Shown one piece after another: positions 33,644-42,899 of a stretch of DNA of 64,000 bases (positions are counted from its first letter, which is position 1; each line of letters opens with the position of its first letter). The notes beneath the pieces are model-generated. The model had not been told where the DNA came from. It saw nothing but the letters and a program-made list of their open reading frames with translations, and did not search any database. The stretch covers positions 379,732-443,731 of the forward strand of contig NZ_KQ947991.1 in the NCBI RefSeq assembly GCF_001513975.1, read 5' to 3'. Position numbers and translations under genes: made by a program. The DNA comes from Streptomyces curacoi (GTDB taxonomy: Bacteria; Actinomycetota; Actinomycetes; Streptomycetales; Streptomycetaceae).

Positions 33644-34644
33644 GCGGTCCCGGCATCTCCGTCGTGATCTGCGTGTACACCGAGGACCGCTGGGAGGACA
33701 TCCTCGCGGCGGTCTCCTCGGTGCGGGCGCAGTCGTATCCGGCCCTGGAGACGCTGCTGGTCGTCGACCACAACGACGCGCTCCTGGACCGGCTGGCCAA
33801 GGAGTACAAGGAGGCGGCCGATGTGCGGGTGCTCGCCAACGCGGGCCCCCGCGGCCTGTCCGCCGGGCGCAACACCGGTATCGCCGCCTCGTACGGCGAG
33901 GTGATCGCGTTCCTCGACGACGACGCCGTGGCCGAGCGCGGCTGGCTGAAGCACTTCGCGGCCGGGTACGCCGACCCGCGCGTCATGGCCGTCGGCGGGC
34001 GCACCGAGCCGGTCTGGGCGTCGGGCCGCCGGCCGGACTGGTTCCCGGAGGAGTTCGACTGGGTGGTCGGCTGCACCTACCGGGGCCTGCCGCGCGGCCG
34101 GGTGAAGGTGCGCAACGTCCTCGGCGGCAACGCCTCCTTCCGGCGTACGGCGTTCGACTTCGCGGGCGGCTTCGCGAGCGGCATCGGGCGGGACGGCGAC
34201 CGGCTGCCGCTGGGCTGCGAGGAGACGGAACTGTGCATCCGGCTGACGCGGGCCAGGCCCGACGCGGTCCTGCTGATCGACGACCGCGCGGTGATCCACC
34301 ACCGGGTGCCCGAGGCGCGTGAGCACTTCGGGTACTTCCGCACGCGCACCTACGCCGAGGGGCTGTCCAAGGCACTGGTGGCCCGAAGTGTGGGCGCCGA
34401 CAAGGGACTTGAGTCGGAGCGCCGGTACGCCACCCGGGTCCTGCCGGCCGGAGTGGCACGCGGGCTGCGGGACGCGCTGCTGGCCCGGCCGGGCGGTGCC
34501 GGGCGGGCGGGCGCGATCGTCGCCGGGGTGCTCACGGCGGCCGGCGGGTACGTGGTGGGGAGTGTCCGGGCGCGCCGGGGCGGCGTTACGTACTCGGTGG
34601 CGGGGCGCGAAGGGGAAGCGGGCGCCGAGGGGGGAAGCAGATGA
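33640..34644 (+). CDS. Family 2 glycosyltransferase (TTG start)
   Basis: This 334-residue GT-A enzyme opens ISVVICVYTEDRWEDI. It has PRGLSAGRNTGIAASYGEVIAFLDDDAVAE with the DDD metal site, and a GCEETELCIRL acceptor-side motif. A short hydrophobic C-terminal stretch (GAIVAGVLTAAGGYVVGSV) may hold it to the membrane. TTG at 33640 overlaps the preceding stop (TTGA) and has GGGGAGAGG in place; no ATG or GTG gives a complete domain. It is coupled to the deacetylase by ATGA at its end. Confidence 0.91.
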   Translation: MSGPGISVVICVYTEDRWEDILAAVSSVRAQSYPALETLLVVDHNDALLDRLAKEYKEAADVRVLANAGPRGLSAGRNTGIAASYGEVIAFLDDDAVAERGWLKHFAAGYADPRVMAVGGRTEPVWASGRRPDWFPEEFDWVVGCTYRGLPRGRVKVRNVLGGNASFRRTAFDFAGGFASGIGRDGDRLPLGCEETELCIRLTRARPDAVLLIDDRAVIHHRVPEAREHFGYFRTRTYAEGLSKALVARSVGADKGLESERRYATRVLPAGVARGLRDALLARPGGAGRAGAIVAGVLTAAGGYVVGSVRARRGGVTYSVAGREGEAGAEGGSR

Positions 34645-35441
34645 CCGGCGGGCGCGTGCCCATTCTCATGTACCACGCCGTCTCCACCTCGCCGAACGAC
34701 GCCACCCGGGCGCTGTCGGTGACGCCGGAGGCGTTCGCGGAGCAGATGGCGCTGATCGGCGATCTGGGCCTCACGCCCGTCAGGACCGCCGAGCTCGCGG
34801 CCCGCTGGCGCTCCGGCGAACCGCTGCCCGAGCGGCCGGTGCTGATCACCTTCGACGACGGCTACGAGGGCGTGCACCGGCACGCCCTGCCCGTGCTCGC
34901 CCAGCACGGCTTCCCGGCCACGGTGTTCGTCTCCACGGGCTGGCTGAGGGGCCCGCACGACACGGGCGGCGGCCTGGACACCATGCTCGACTGGGACCAG
35001 GTCCGCGAACTCGCCGAGGCGGACGTCGAGATCGGCGGCCACAGCCACACGCATCCGCAGCTGGACCAGCTTCCGGAGAGCAGGCTGCGCTCCGAGCTGA
35101 TCCTGTGCAGGGAGATCATCAGCGACCAACTCGGCACCGTCCCGGCCTCGTTCGCCTACCCGTACGGCTACTCCAGCCGCCGGGTGCGCGAGGCGGTGCG
35201 CGAGACGGGGTACGCCCAGGCGCTCGCCGTCAACAACGGTCTCGCGCGGCGGCGGCAGGGGCCGTACGGCCTCACCCGGCTGACCGTGCGCCGCAGCACC
35301 GGCATCGAGGAGTTCGGGCGCATGGTCGAGGGCCGTGCGATCGCCCGCACCTTCGCCGGGGACCGCGCCCTCACCAAGGGCTACGCCCTGGTCCGCAGAG
35401 CACGACAGGTCCGCCGGAAGGCCATCCGTTCCCGTGTCTGA
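34641..35441 (+). CDS. Polysaccharide deacetylase (carbohydrate esterase 4)
   Basis: This 266-residue enzyme would remove N- or O-acetyl groups from a glycan. Metal and catalytic motifs are ILMYHAVS, TFDDGYEG, GGHSHTHPQL and SFAYPYGYSSRRV. There is no signal peptide, so it acts inside the cell on a precursor or leaves by another route. The ATG at 34641 overlaps the glycosyltransferase stop. Its own end overlaps the flippase start by eight bases, confirming one operon. Confidence 0.92.
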   Translation: MTGGRVPILMYHAVSTSPNDATRALSVTPEAFAEQMALIGDLGLTPVRTAELAARWRSGEPLPERPVLITFDDGYEGVHRHALPVLAQHGFPATVFVSTGWLRGPHDTGGGLDTMLDWDQVRELAEADVEIGGHSHTHPQLDQLPESRLRSELILCREIISDQLGTVPASFAYPYGYSSRRVREAVRETGYAQALAVNNGLARRRQGPYGLTRLTVRRSTGIEEFGRMVEGRAIARTFAGDRALTKGYALVRRARQVRRKAIRSRV

Positions 35442-38400
35442 CACGACGACCACGACCGAGCCCGCGTCGACCGACGCGGCGGCGCCCGAGCAGTCGGGGC
35501 GCTGGCTTCGCCTGCCCGGCATGGGCAGGTCCTCCGGGGGCAGTCAGCTGTTCCGCAACGCCTACGCCCTGATGATCAACACGGGCATCTCCGCCGTGCT
35601 GGGCCTCGGTTTCTGGCTGGCCGCGGCCCGCTACTACTCCGAGTCCGCGGTCGGCCAGGGCTCCGCCGCGATCGCCGCCATGAAGTTCCTCGCTGGGCTG
35701 ACGGCGGTGACGCTGACGGGTGCGCTGGCCCGGTTCATCCCGGTGGCGGGCCGTGCGAGCGGCCGTCTGATCTTCCGGACGTACGCGGGCAGTTGTGTGG
35801 TGGTGGCGCTGGCCGCGGGCGTCTTCCTGCTGACGCTGGACCTGTGGGGGCCGTCGTACGGGTTCCTGAACGGGGCGGCGGGCGGAGTCTTCTTCGTCAT
35901 GGCCGTCATCGCCTGGAACCTGCTCACCCTCCAGGACGGCGTGCTGACCGGGCTGCGCAGCGCGGTGTGGGTGCCGGTCGGCAACACCGTGTTCTCCGCT
36001 GTGAAGCTGGGGCTGCTGGTGGCCTTCGCGGTGGCGATCCCCACCGCCGGGGTGTTCGTGTCGTGGGTCGCGGCGATCGCGGTGTCGGTGCTGCCGCTGG
36101 GCTGGCTGGTGTTCCGGCGCCTGGTGCCGCGCCATGTGAAGGCGACCGAGGACCACGCCGCCCCGCCGTCCCTGAAGGAGGTCGGGACGTTCCTGGCGGG
36201 CGACTACACCGGCTCGCTGTTCTCCCTCGCCGTGGTCTATCTCGTCCCGGTGATCGTGGCGGCGCAGGTGTCCTCCGAGAACAACGCGTACTTCTACATC
36301 ACGGCCACGATCGGCGGCACGGTCAATCTGCTCGCCATCAACATGGGCGCCTCCCTGACGGTCGAGGGCTCGCACGACCCGGGACGGCTGGCCGCGAACA
36401 CCCGGGCCGCGCTCAGGCGCATGGCGCGGATCATGCTGCCGGTCGCCGCGATCCTGTTCTTCGGCGCGCCCTGGATCCTGGGCGTCTTCGGCCAGGGTTA
36501 CGCGGACGCGGCGACCCCGCTGCTGCGCTGGTTCGCCGTCGGCGCGCTGCTGCGGGTCGTCATGGAGACGTACTTCGCGGTCCTGCGCGCGCAGAGCCGT
36601 ACCGCCGGACTGGCCTGGCTGCAGGGCCTGCTGTGCGCCCTGGTGCTCGGTCTGACGCTGCTGCTGCTCCCCCGCATGGGCCTGACCGGCGCGGGCGTCG
36701 CCGAGATCGCCGCTCTCGCGGTGATCGTCGCCATTGCCGCGCCCAAGCTGTACAGGACGGCGAAGGGCGCCACCACCGTCCCCGAGGACGCGGCCCCCGA
36801 CGGTGATCTCGCCGACCTGGGGGCGCGCGAGCTTCCCCAGGGGGCGCGGGGGCGCATGCCCGCCTGGGCGCTCGACACGGACACCCTCGCCCTCGGCATC
36901 CATGTCGACTTCGACCACCTCGATCGCCGGCCCGACGTCCGCCCGGGGCCGGGTACGCCGCCCACGGGCACCCCGCCGGCCCACCCGGAGCACCGCCCTG
37001 CCTGGGCCCGCAAGCCGGAGCTCGGGTTGCCGGTGGAGGAGCGCGAGCCGGGCTCGGAGGCTTCGCTGGGACCCGCCGAGGTGGACGCGCCGTTCGACAG
37101 GGCCGAGTTCGACACGGGCCCGGACGACGAGGCCGCACCGAGGGAGGGCGAGGAGGCTGCCGTACGGGAGGAGGCCGTCGTACGGCAGGAGGCCGCCGTA
37201 CGGGAAGAGCCGCCCATGACCGACGAGGCCGTACGACCGCCCGCCGCGCCCTCGCCCACCTGGCGTGAACGCCTGCTGCCCACCCGGCTCGGGGTCGTCC
37301 TCGGCTGTCTGCTGATCGCCGCGCTGCTGCTGTACTGGGTGCCGGCGCTGCGGCTCGGCGAGGCCGACCTGGACGGGATGGGCGGGCTCGGGCTGGTCTC
37401 CGTGCTGCCGCTGCCGACGCTGGCCGGCGCCGCGCTGCTGGCGGTGGTGTTCGCCTCGCTGCTGTGGCTGGGCCGGGAGCACAGGGCGCTGCTGCTGGTC
37501 ACCCTGCTCGCCACGGTCGTGTCCCTGCACTCCCTGCCCGCGCTGATCGAGACCGAGCCGCGGTTCGCGACGGCTTGGCAGCATCTCGGTTTCCTCGACT
37601 ACATCGACCGCACCGGGTCCGCCGTGCCCGACCTGGACGCGCGCTGGAGCTGGCCGGGCTTCTTCGCGGTGGCCGCCTTCGTCGCGAAGGCGTGCGGGGT
37701 CGGCGACCTCACGGAGGTCATCCGCTGGTGGCCGCCGGCCATGCAACTGCTGTATCTGGCGCCGATGTTCCTGCTCGTGCGCTCGATGCGGGCGAGCTGG
37801 CGCGCCAAGTGGACCGGCATCTGGGTCTTCGTGCTCAGCGGCTGGGTGGGCCAGGACTACTTCTCGCCGCAGGGCTTCACCTATCTGCTGTACCTGGTGT
37901 TCGCGGCGATCCTGCTGGTCTGGTTCCGGGCGCCGCGGGTGATCTGGACCAAGCGGCGGCCCGGCGAGGTCGAGGTCGAGCCGGCGGACCGGCGGCAGCG
38001 GGCCGTCCTGCTGATGGTCGTCACCGGACTGTTCGCGGCGAGCGTCCCCGCCCACCAGCTCACGCCGTTCGTGATGCTGGGCGTGCTGACGGCCCTCGTG
38101 CTGATCGGCAGGTCCGAACTGCGCGGCCTGCCCATCCTGTTCGGTGTCATGGTGACGGTCTGGATCGGCTTCATGGCCGAGCCGTACTGGTCCGGGCACT
38201 TCGACGAGCTCTTCGGCGGGGTCGGCGGCGTCGGCAGCAATGTGTCGTCCTCCGTCTCCGGCCGTATCGAGGGCGGCAGTTCCACCCACAAGCTGGTGCT
38301 GTACACCCGCGTGCTGCTGGCCGGCGGTGTGATGGCCATGGCCTGCTGGGGCTGGTGGCGCCGGCGCTTCCACCACTACCGGGAGCGTTCGCTGCCGGTC

Positions 38401-39288
38401 CTGACCTTCGTGCCGTTCCTGGGCTTCGGCATGCAGTCGTACGGCGGTGAGATGGCCCTGCGGGTCTTCATGTTCGCCCTGCCCGGCGCGGCCCTGCTCA
38501 CCGGACTCGCCCTCTTCCCGCGCACCGGCGTCACCGCGAAGGAGCGCGACAAGGACAGGGTGAGCCTCGCCCCGCTGGCCGCGCTGATGGCGGGGCTGGT
38601 GCTCATGGGCGGGTTCCTGGTGGCGCGCTGGGGCAACGAGCCGTTCGAGCGGGTGCGGCCCGGCGAGGTCGCCGCCATGGAGTACGTGTACGCCCATGAC
38701 GATCCGAGCCTGCGGCTGCTGTGGCTGAGCGACGACCCGGTCAACGTCGTGACGCCGTCGATGCCGTGGGGCGCCGAGGACATGGAGAAGGTGGAGTACC
38801 GGCCGACGCTCGCGCCGGCCGACCCGGTGCTGGTGTCGGGGCTGGTCAAGGCGCTGAAGGACGCGGGCCCGAACTCGTATCTGATGATCAACCGCAGTCA
38901 GGTGACCTATCTCCGGCTGGACGTCGGCTATTCGGCGACCTGGGAGTCACGCCTGCTCCAGAACCTGGACAAGCGGCAGGAGCTGAAGAAGGTCTTCGCC
39001 AACGCCGACGCGACGATGTACGCGCTGCGGAAGCAGCCGCCGGGCGAGGTTCCGAAGGCCGATCCCGGGCCGATCGGGCCGCAGGTGACCTGGACGCCGT
39101 GGTCGGTGGTCGGCGGGCTCGCGGCGGTCTCGCTGATCCTGCTGCTGATGGCGCGGGAGGTCGTCCGGGTGGCGATGGCGCCGAGCGTGCGGCAGCTGCG
39201 GTGGCTGCAGAGCAGCTTCTGGTTCTCGCTGCCGCTGCTGGCGGTGCTGCTGGCCTCGCTGGTGCAGCGGTTCCTGACGATCGAATAG
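35434..39288 (+). CDS. Flippase / GT-C-like polytopic fusion protein
   Basis: This 1284-residue membrane protein has two parts. Residues about 36-442 form a MATE/MOP-type polysaccharide flippase with 12-14 helices. A charged, Pro-rich spacer follows (about 449-609), with imperfect AVREE/AVRQE repeats. From about 622 on there are some 12 more helices and a final soluble stretch. The motif WVGQDYFSPQGFTYLLYLV and an acidic early loop resemble GT-C glycosyltransferase or polymerase proteins. One chain could both flip a lipid-linked unit and polymerise or transfer it outside. The GTG at 35434 overlaps the deacetylase end by eight bases. The exact domain identity of the second half is inferred. 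Confidence 0.8.
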   Translation: MSDTTTTTEPASTDAAAPEQSGRWLRLPGMGRSSGGSQLFRNAYALMINTGISAVLGLGFWLAAARYYSESAVGQGSAAIAAMKFLAGLTAVTLTGALARFIPVAGRASGRLIFRTYAGSCVVVALAAGVFLLTLDLWGPSYGFLNGAAGGVFFVMAVIAWNLLTLQDGVLTGLRSAVWVPVGNTVFSAVKLGLLVAFAVAIPTAGVFVSWVAAIAVSVLPLGWLVFRRLVPRHVKATEDHAAPPSLKEVGTFLAGDYTGSLFSLAVVYLVPVIVAAQVSSENNAYFYITATIGGTVNLLAINMGASLTVEGSHDPGRLAANTRAALRRMARIMLPVAAILFFGAPWILGVFGQGYADAATPLLRWFAVGALLRVVMETYFAVLRAQSRTAGLAWLQGLLCALVLGLTLLLLPRMGLTGAGVAEIAALAVIVAIAAPKLYRTAKGATTVPEDAAPDGDLADLGARELPQGARGRMPAWALDTDTLALGIHVDFDHLDRRPDVRPGPGTPPTGTPPAHPEHRPAWARKPELGLPVEEREPGSEASLGPAEVDAPFDRAEFDTGPDDEAAPREGEEAAVREEAVVRQEAAVREEPPMTDEAVRPPAAPSPTWRERLLPTRLGVVLGCLLIAALLLYWVPALRLGEADLDGMGGLGLVSVLPLPTLAGAALLAVVFASLLWLGREHRALLLVTLLATVVSLHSLPALIETEPRFATAWQHLGFLDYIDRTGSAVPDLDARWSWPGFFAVAAFVAKACGVGDLTEVIRWWPPAMQLLYLAPMFLLVRSMRASWRAKWTGIWVFVLSGWVGQDYFSPQGFTYLLYLVFAAILLVWFRAPRVIWTKRRPGEVEVEPADRRQRAVLLMVVTGLFAASVPAHQLTPFVMLGVLTALVLIGRSELRGLPILFGVMVTVWIGFMAEPYWSGHFDELFGGVGGVGSNVSSSVSGRIEGGSSTHKLVLYTRVLLAGGVMAMACWGWWRRRFHHYRERSLPVLTFVPFLGFGMQSYGGEMALRVFMFALPGAALLTGLALFPRTGVTAKERDKDRVSLAPLAALMAGLVLMGGFLVARWGNEPFERVRPGEVAAMEYVYAHDDPSLRLLWLSDDPVNVVTPSMPWGAEDMEKVEYRPTLAPADPVLVSGLVKALKDAGPNSYLMINRSQVTYLRLDVGYSATWESRLLQNLDKRQELKKVFANADATMYALRKQPPGEVPKADPGPIGPQVTWTPWSVVGGLAAVSLILLLMAREVVRVAMAPSVRQLRWLQSSFWFSLPLLAVLLASLVQRFLTIE

Positions 39289-39313
39289 GCGGTCGCCCAG
39301 GGAGTCGCTCAGC

Positions 39314-39346
39314 GGTCAAGTGGCTCAGCGCTTGAGCCACTTGACC
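39314..39346. terminator. Bidirectional terminator overlapping the glycosidase 3' end
   Basis: GGTCAAGTGGCTCA and TGAGCCACTTGACC form a perfect 14-base stem around GCGCT. It serves the convergent fusion-protein and glycosidase genes. It includes the last codons and the stop of the glycosidase gene. Confidence 0.9.
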
Positions 39347-40737
39347 TCGTACGCCTGCAGCTCGACCTTCTTGCCGCCGATCTTCGCGCTGGTCCGCCGG
39401 TCGAGGGTGTTCACGACCAGGACCACCTTGTCCGTGGCGAGGACCCGGACGTCCGGCTTGTCCACGGACACCGCCTCGTACCCGGTGCCCGGCCGGAACT
39501 CCCTGCTGAACCGTGCCACCAGGTCGTACATCGGCAGCTTCTCGCCACCGCTCGCGGTGCCGGTCGGCGTCCACAGACAGCCCGGGCAGTCGGCGCCCTT
39601 CTCCTCCTGCGGGTTCCAGTAGAAGCCGGAGGAGGCGCCGCCCTTGGCCATGGCGATCATTCCGGAGGCCTGGACGGCGACCCGGCGGGCCTCGGACCAG
39701 CCGTGGCGGTCGTCGTTGCCGTCGGCGGGCTCGACGTAGTACTCGGCCCACCACAGCGGCAGGTCGCCGGTCTGCTTCCGCACCCACCGGCTCACGGCCG
39801 TGAACTTGTCGGTGGCCGTGAACTCGTCCGGCAGGAGCTCGTCGTCCCGGGTGTAGCTGGAGCCGTCCACGACGGCGAAGTCGGCGCCTGCCTTGTGCCT
39901 GTTCCAGTACTCGAAGGCGTCGACGGTGCGCTGGTCCAGAGCGCCCCAGGGGCCGGTGAGGGTCTTCGAGGCCTCCTGCGCGCGCGGGTCGACACTGTCC
40001 ATCACGAGGTACGGCCCGCCGACCATGATGTCGGGGTCGACCTTCTTCAACGCCTTGTGGACGAGGTTGTAGAGCTTGGTGTAGCCCTCGTAGTCCCAGC
40101 GGGCCTCGGCGTCGTTCCAGAAGCCCTTGAACTCGTTCCAGACGATGAAGTGGCGTACGTCCGGGTAGCGCTTGGCGACGGTCACGGCGAGCGCGGCGAA
40201 GTCCTCGAAGTGCTCGGGCTCGGGTGCCGTCTCCAGGGCGGCCTGGCTCCAGTCGGTGTTGTCGACGCCGGCCTTGCCGCCCTTCATCCAGTCGGGGGCG
40301 CAGCACAGGGTGACGACCGGGGTGCTGCCGGAGGCGCGGACGAAGTCGATCCGGCGGTCCATCGCCTCGAAGTCGTAACGCCCCTCGACCGGCTCGGGGT
40401 TGTCGGCGCCCCAGCCCATGATGTGCTGGATCTGCGGCAGTCCCCCGGCGTCCGCGAGCCGTCCCCCGACGCGCTTGACGGCGGCCGGGGCGCCCTCGTC
40501 GGCGCTGTGCCGGGTGTGGGTGAACCCCCAGCCCACCTCCGGGTTCGTCGCGTCGGGAGTGGCGGTCGGGTTGCCGTGCACCTTGTCGCCGTCCCGTGAG
40601 GTGCCGTCGGTGTTCACGCCGTTCCCCGGCAGTGTGCTGAGCAGGGTCACCACCAGCGCCAGAGCCGCCGCGCCCACCCCGAGCAGCGCGGTGAGCCGCC
40701 ACCGCCCCGCCCCCGAATTCCACCCATGACGTCCCAT
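39325..40737 (-). CDS. Membrane-anchored GH39-like glycoside hydrolase
   Basis: This protein of about 470 residues has an N-terminal signal anchor (LTALLGVGAAALALVVTLLSTL) and an outside-facing TIM-barrel glycosidase. The proposed acid/base is in FIVWNEFKGFWN and the nucleophile in LPLWWAEYYVEP, as in clan GH-A families 39 and 5. It ends with a small beta domain (DKVVLVVNTLDRRTSAKI). The ATG at 40737 is used; a TTG three codons earlier is possible. It converges on the exopolysaccharide operon and could trim or release that polymer. Substrate unknown. Confidence 0.82.
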   Translation of the reverse strand: MGRHGWNSGAGRWRLTALLGVGAAALALVVTLLSTLPGNGVNTDGTSRDGDKVHGNPTATPDATNPEVGWGFTHTRHSADEGAPAAVKRVGGRLADAGGLPQIQHIMGWGADNPEPVEGRYDFEAMDRRIDFVRASGSTPVVTLCCAPDWMKGGKAGVDNTDWSQAALETAPEPEHFEDFAALAVTVAKRYPDVRHFIVWNEFKGFWNDAEARWDYEGYTKLYNLVHKALKKVDPDIMVGGPYLVMDSVDPRAQEASKTLTGPWGALDQRTVDAFEYWNRHKAGADFAVVDGSSYTRDDELLPDEFTATDKFTAVSRWVRKQTGDLPLWWAEYYVEPADGNDDRHGWSEARRVAVQASGMIAMAKGGASSGFYWNPQEEKGADCPGCLWTPTGTASGGEKLPMYDLVARFSREFRPGTGYEAVSVDKPDVRVLATDKVVLVVNTLDRRTSAKIGGKKVELQAYEVKWLKR

Positions 40738-40785
40738 CAAGGACAACGGTATCCGGGGGGACAGCCGGACGGGCGGGTTTCGGCG

Positions 40786-40893
40786 GTACAGGTGCGGCAG
40801 CCGGCCGCGGCAGTACAGGTGCAGCAGCCGGCCGCGGCAGTACAGGTGCGGCAGGCGGCCACGGGGGTACAGGTGCAGCAGCCGGCCGCGGGG
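40786..40893. repeat. 27-base tandem repeat, four copies
   Basis: Units start at 40786, 40813, 40840 and 40867, each beginning GTACAGGTGC, with 2-6 differences between copies. The + strand reads VQVRQPAAA-like nonapeptides, but I cannot assign the array to a gene. It fills most of the gap between the glycosidase and AAA ATPase starts. Confidence 0.85.
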
Positions 40894-40993
40894 TGCGGCG
40901 GGAGCGGCGGCGCGGTCCCGGGGCGTGGACCGTTGGCGGGACGTGCGGCGGAAACCGGGTGCGCGGGGCCGCCGCGTGCCGGATCATGGCCGC

Positions 40994-42088
40994 ATGTCTG
41001 CGAACCCACACGACGCTCTGCCGATCCGGCTCAACGTCGACGACAGCGACTCGCCGTCCGACGTCGTCGACGCGCTGTTCCTCGGCCGCTTCGCGACGGG
41101 CGAGCAGCCGTACTCGCACGCGGCGAACATCGACCGCGTACGGTCCGGGGCGACGCTGCTGCCGCCGGGCGCCCGCGTGCTGCGCGCCGCCCGCGACGAC
41201 GACCGCAGCGCCACGCTGGCGGAGGGCGACGGCTGGACCGTACTGATCTCCCGCTGGAACCGGGGCGCCGACGTCACGGTGACGGCGACCAGCGAGGAAC
41301 TGGCGGCGCAGGTGCTGGGCGAGGCGACGGACGGCGCGGCGGACGAGCCCGAGCCGCAGCCGGAGAACGTGACCATGGGCTTCTGGTACGTCTCCCCCAG
41401 GCGCGGCCCGCACCGCACCACCCGGCAGATCTCGGCGGGCACCTGGGACGAGGTGCGGGCCAACTACACCGCGCCCGTCGCGGACGCCATGGACCGTCTG
41501 ATGAAGACGACCCCGGAGGACATCGCGGGCCGTCTGCTCCTGCTGCACGGACCGCCGGGCACGGGCAAGACGTCCGCGCTGCGCACGCTGGCCCGCTCAT
41601 GGCGGGACTGGTGCCAGGTCGACTGCGTCCTGGACCCGGAGCGGCTCTTCAGCGATGTCGGGTACCTGATGGACATCGCGATCGGCGAGGAGGACGGCAC
41701 GGGCAAGGGGCGCTGGCGGCTGCTGCTCCTGGAGGACTGCGACGAGCTGATCCGCGGCGAGGCCAAGCACACGGCGGGCCAGGCGCTGTCCCGGCTGCTG
41801 AACCTGACGGACGGCCTGCTCGGCCAGGGCCGCAACGTCCTGGTCGGCGTCACGACCAACGAGGACCTGGAACGCCTGCACCCCGCCGTCGTCCGACCCG
41901 GCCGTTGTCTGGCCCGCATCGAGGTGGGGCCGCTGACCCGCCGGGAGGCGGTGAACTGGCTCGGCACCGAGGAGGGCGTCGGCCGGGAGGGGGCGACGCT
42001 GGCGGAGCTGTACGCACTGAAGCGGGGCACGTCCCCGACGTCGCTGCCGGAGCCGCGGGACGGGGCGGACGCGGGGCTGTACCTGTAG
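40994..42088 (+). CDS. AAA-family ATPase with N-terminal DUF5925-like region
   Basis: This 364-residue cytosolic ATPase has an N-terminal region of about 150 residues of the type annotated DUF5925 in Streptomyces (recalled). The AAA core follows: Walker A LHGPPGTGKTSALR, Walker B RLLLLEDCDEL, sensor-1 VGVTTNED, and an Arg-finger-like HPAVVRPGR. Such proteins usually remodel other proteins. The substrate is unknown. The ATG at 40994 has no strong ribosome site but gives the complete N-terminal domain. Confidence 0.85.
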   Translation: MSANPHDALPIRLNVDDSDSPSDVVDALFLGRFATGEQPYSHAANIDRVRSGATLLPPGARVLRAARDDDRSATLAEGDGWTVLISRWNRGADVTVTATSEELAAQVLGEATDGAADEPEPQPENVTMGFWYVSPRRGPHRTTRQISAGTWDEVRANYTAPVADAMDRLMKTTPEDIAGRLLLLHGPPGTGKTSALRTLARSWRDWCQVDCVLDPERLFSDVGYLMDIAIGEEDGTGKGRWRLLLLEDCDELIRGEAKHTAGQALSRLLNLTDGLLGQGRNVLVGVTTNEDLERLHPAVVRPGRCLARIEVGPLTRREAVNWLGTEEGVGREGATLAELYALKRGTSPTSLPEPRDGADAGLYL

Positions 42089-42125
42089 CGGGCCGCACGG
42101 GGGCACGGGGTGCTTTGATGGACGT

Positions 42126-42899
42126 ATGACCCTGCTTGTCGGCACGTCGGGGTGGCAGTACAAGGACTGGCGGGACGTCCTGTATCCGGCCGACGTCCCC
42201 ATGCGGCTGTGGCTGGAGGAGTACACGACGCACTTCGCGACGGTCGAGCTCAACAACGCCTTCTATCGCCTGCCGACACGGGAGAACTTCGAGGCGTGGC
42301 GGGGCCGGGTGCCGGAGGACTTCGTCGTCGCGGTGAAGGCGAGCCGCTACCTGACCCACATCAAACGGCTTCGGGAGCCCGAGGAGCCGGTGAACCGCCT
42401 GATGACCCACGCCGAGGGGCTGGGCGACCGGCTGGGCCCGGTCCTCCTCCAGCTGCCGCCCACGCTGCGAGCGGACACCGAACTGCTGGACGCCTGCCTG
42501 TCCTGCTTCCCCGCCGCCACCCGGGTCGCGGTGGAGCCACGCCACGACAGCTGGTGGACGCCGGAGGTCCGTGCGGTGCTTCGGGCGCGCGGTGCGGCCC
42601 TGTGCTGGGCCGACGTCGAGTCCCGTCCCGTGACCCCGCTGTGGCGGACCGCCGACTGGGGCTACGTCCGCTTCCACCAGGGCCGAGCCCGGCCCTGGCC
42701 GCACTACGGCCGCCAGGCGCTGGACACCTGGGCCCACCGCATCGCGGACACCTGGTCCAGCGGCGAGGACGTCTACGCGTACTTCAACAACGACCCGACG
42801 GGGGCGGCGGTGGAGGACGCGATGGCGTTCGCGCGAGTGGCGAGCGGGGCGGGCCTGGAGCCGACCCGCACCCCACGACACCTGCCCGCACCGGCTTAG
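42126..42899 (+). CDS. DUF72 domain protein
   Basis: This 257-residue TIM-barrel-like protein of the YecE/DUF72 family shows LVGTSGWQYKDWRDVLYP, VELNNAFYRLP, FVVAVKASRYLTHIKRL, LLQLPP, RVAVEPRHDSWW and VYAYFNNDPTGAAVEDA. The family's biochemical role is not established. The stop (TAG) lies in the first unit of a tandem repeat (42879-43026), where later units have CAG, so the C-terminus is set by a repeat-unit substitution. The frame stays open about 50 codons beyond. Confidence 0.92.
   Translation: MTLLVGTSGWQYKDWRDVLYPADVPMRLWLEEYTTHFATVELNNAFYRLPTRENFEAWRGRVPEDFVVAVKASRYLTHIKRLREPEEPVNRLMTHAEGLGDRLGPVLLQLPPTLRADTELLDACLSCFPAATRVAVEPRHDSWWTPEVRAVLRARGAALCWADVESRPVTPLWRTADWGYVRFHQGRARPWPHYGRQALDTWAHRIADTWSSGEDVYAYFNNDPTGAAVEDAMAFARVASGAGLEPTRTPRHLPAPA

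Noticed and set aside
35371..38697. Open frame of about 1108 codons on the minus strand
   Set aside because: It is antisense to the flippase fusion, rich in Gln/Arg/His, and has no family features. It is a codon-bias shadow.
40737..41009. Minus-strand Cys/Thr-rich ORF over the 27-base repeat
   Set aside because: Composition simply reflects the repeat; no ribosome site or conserved domain, and it overlaps the glycosidase start.
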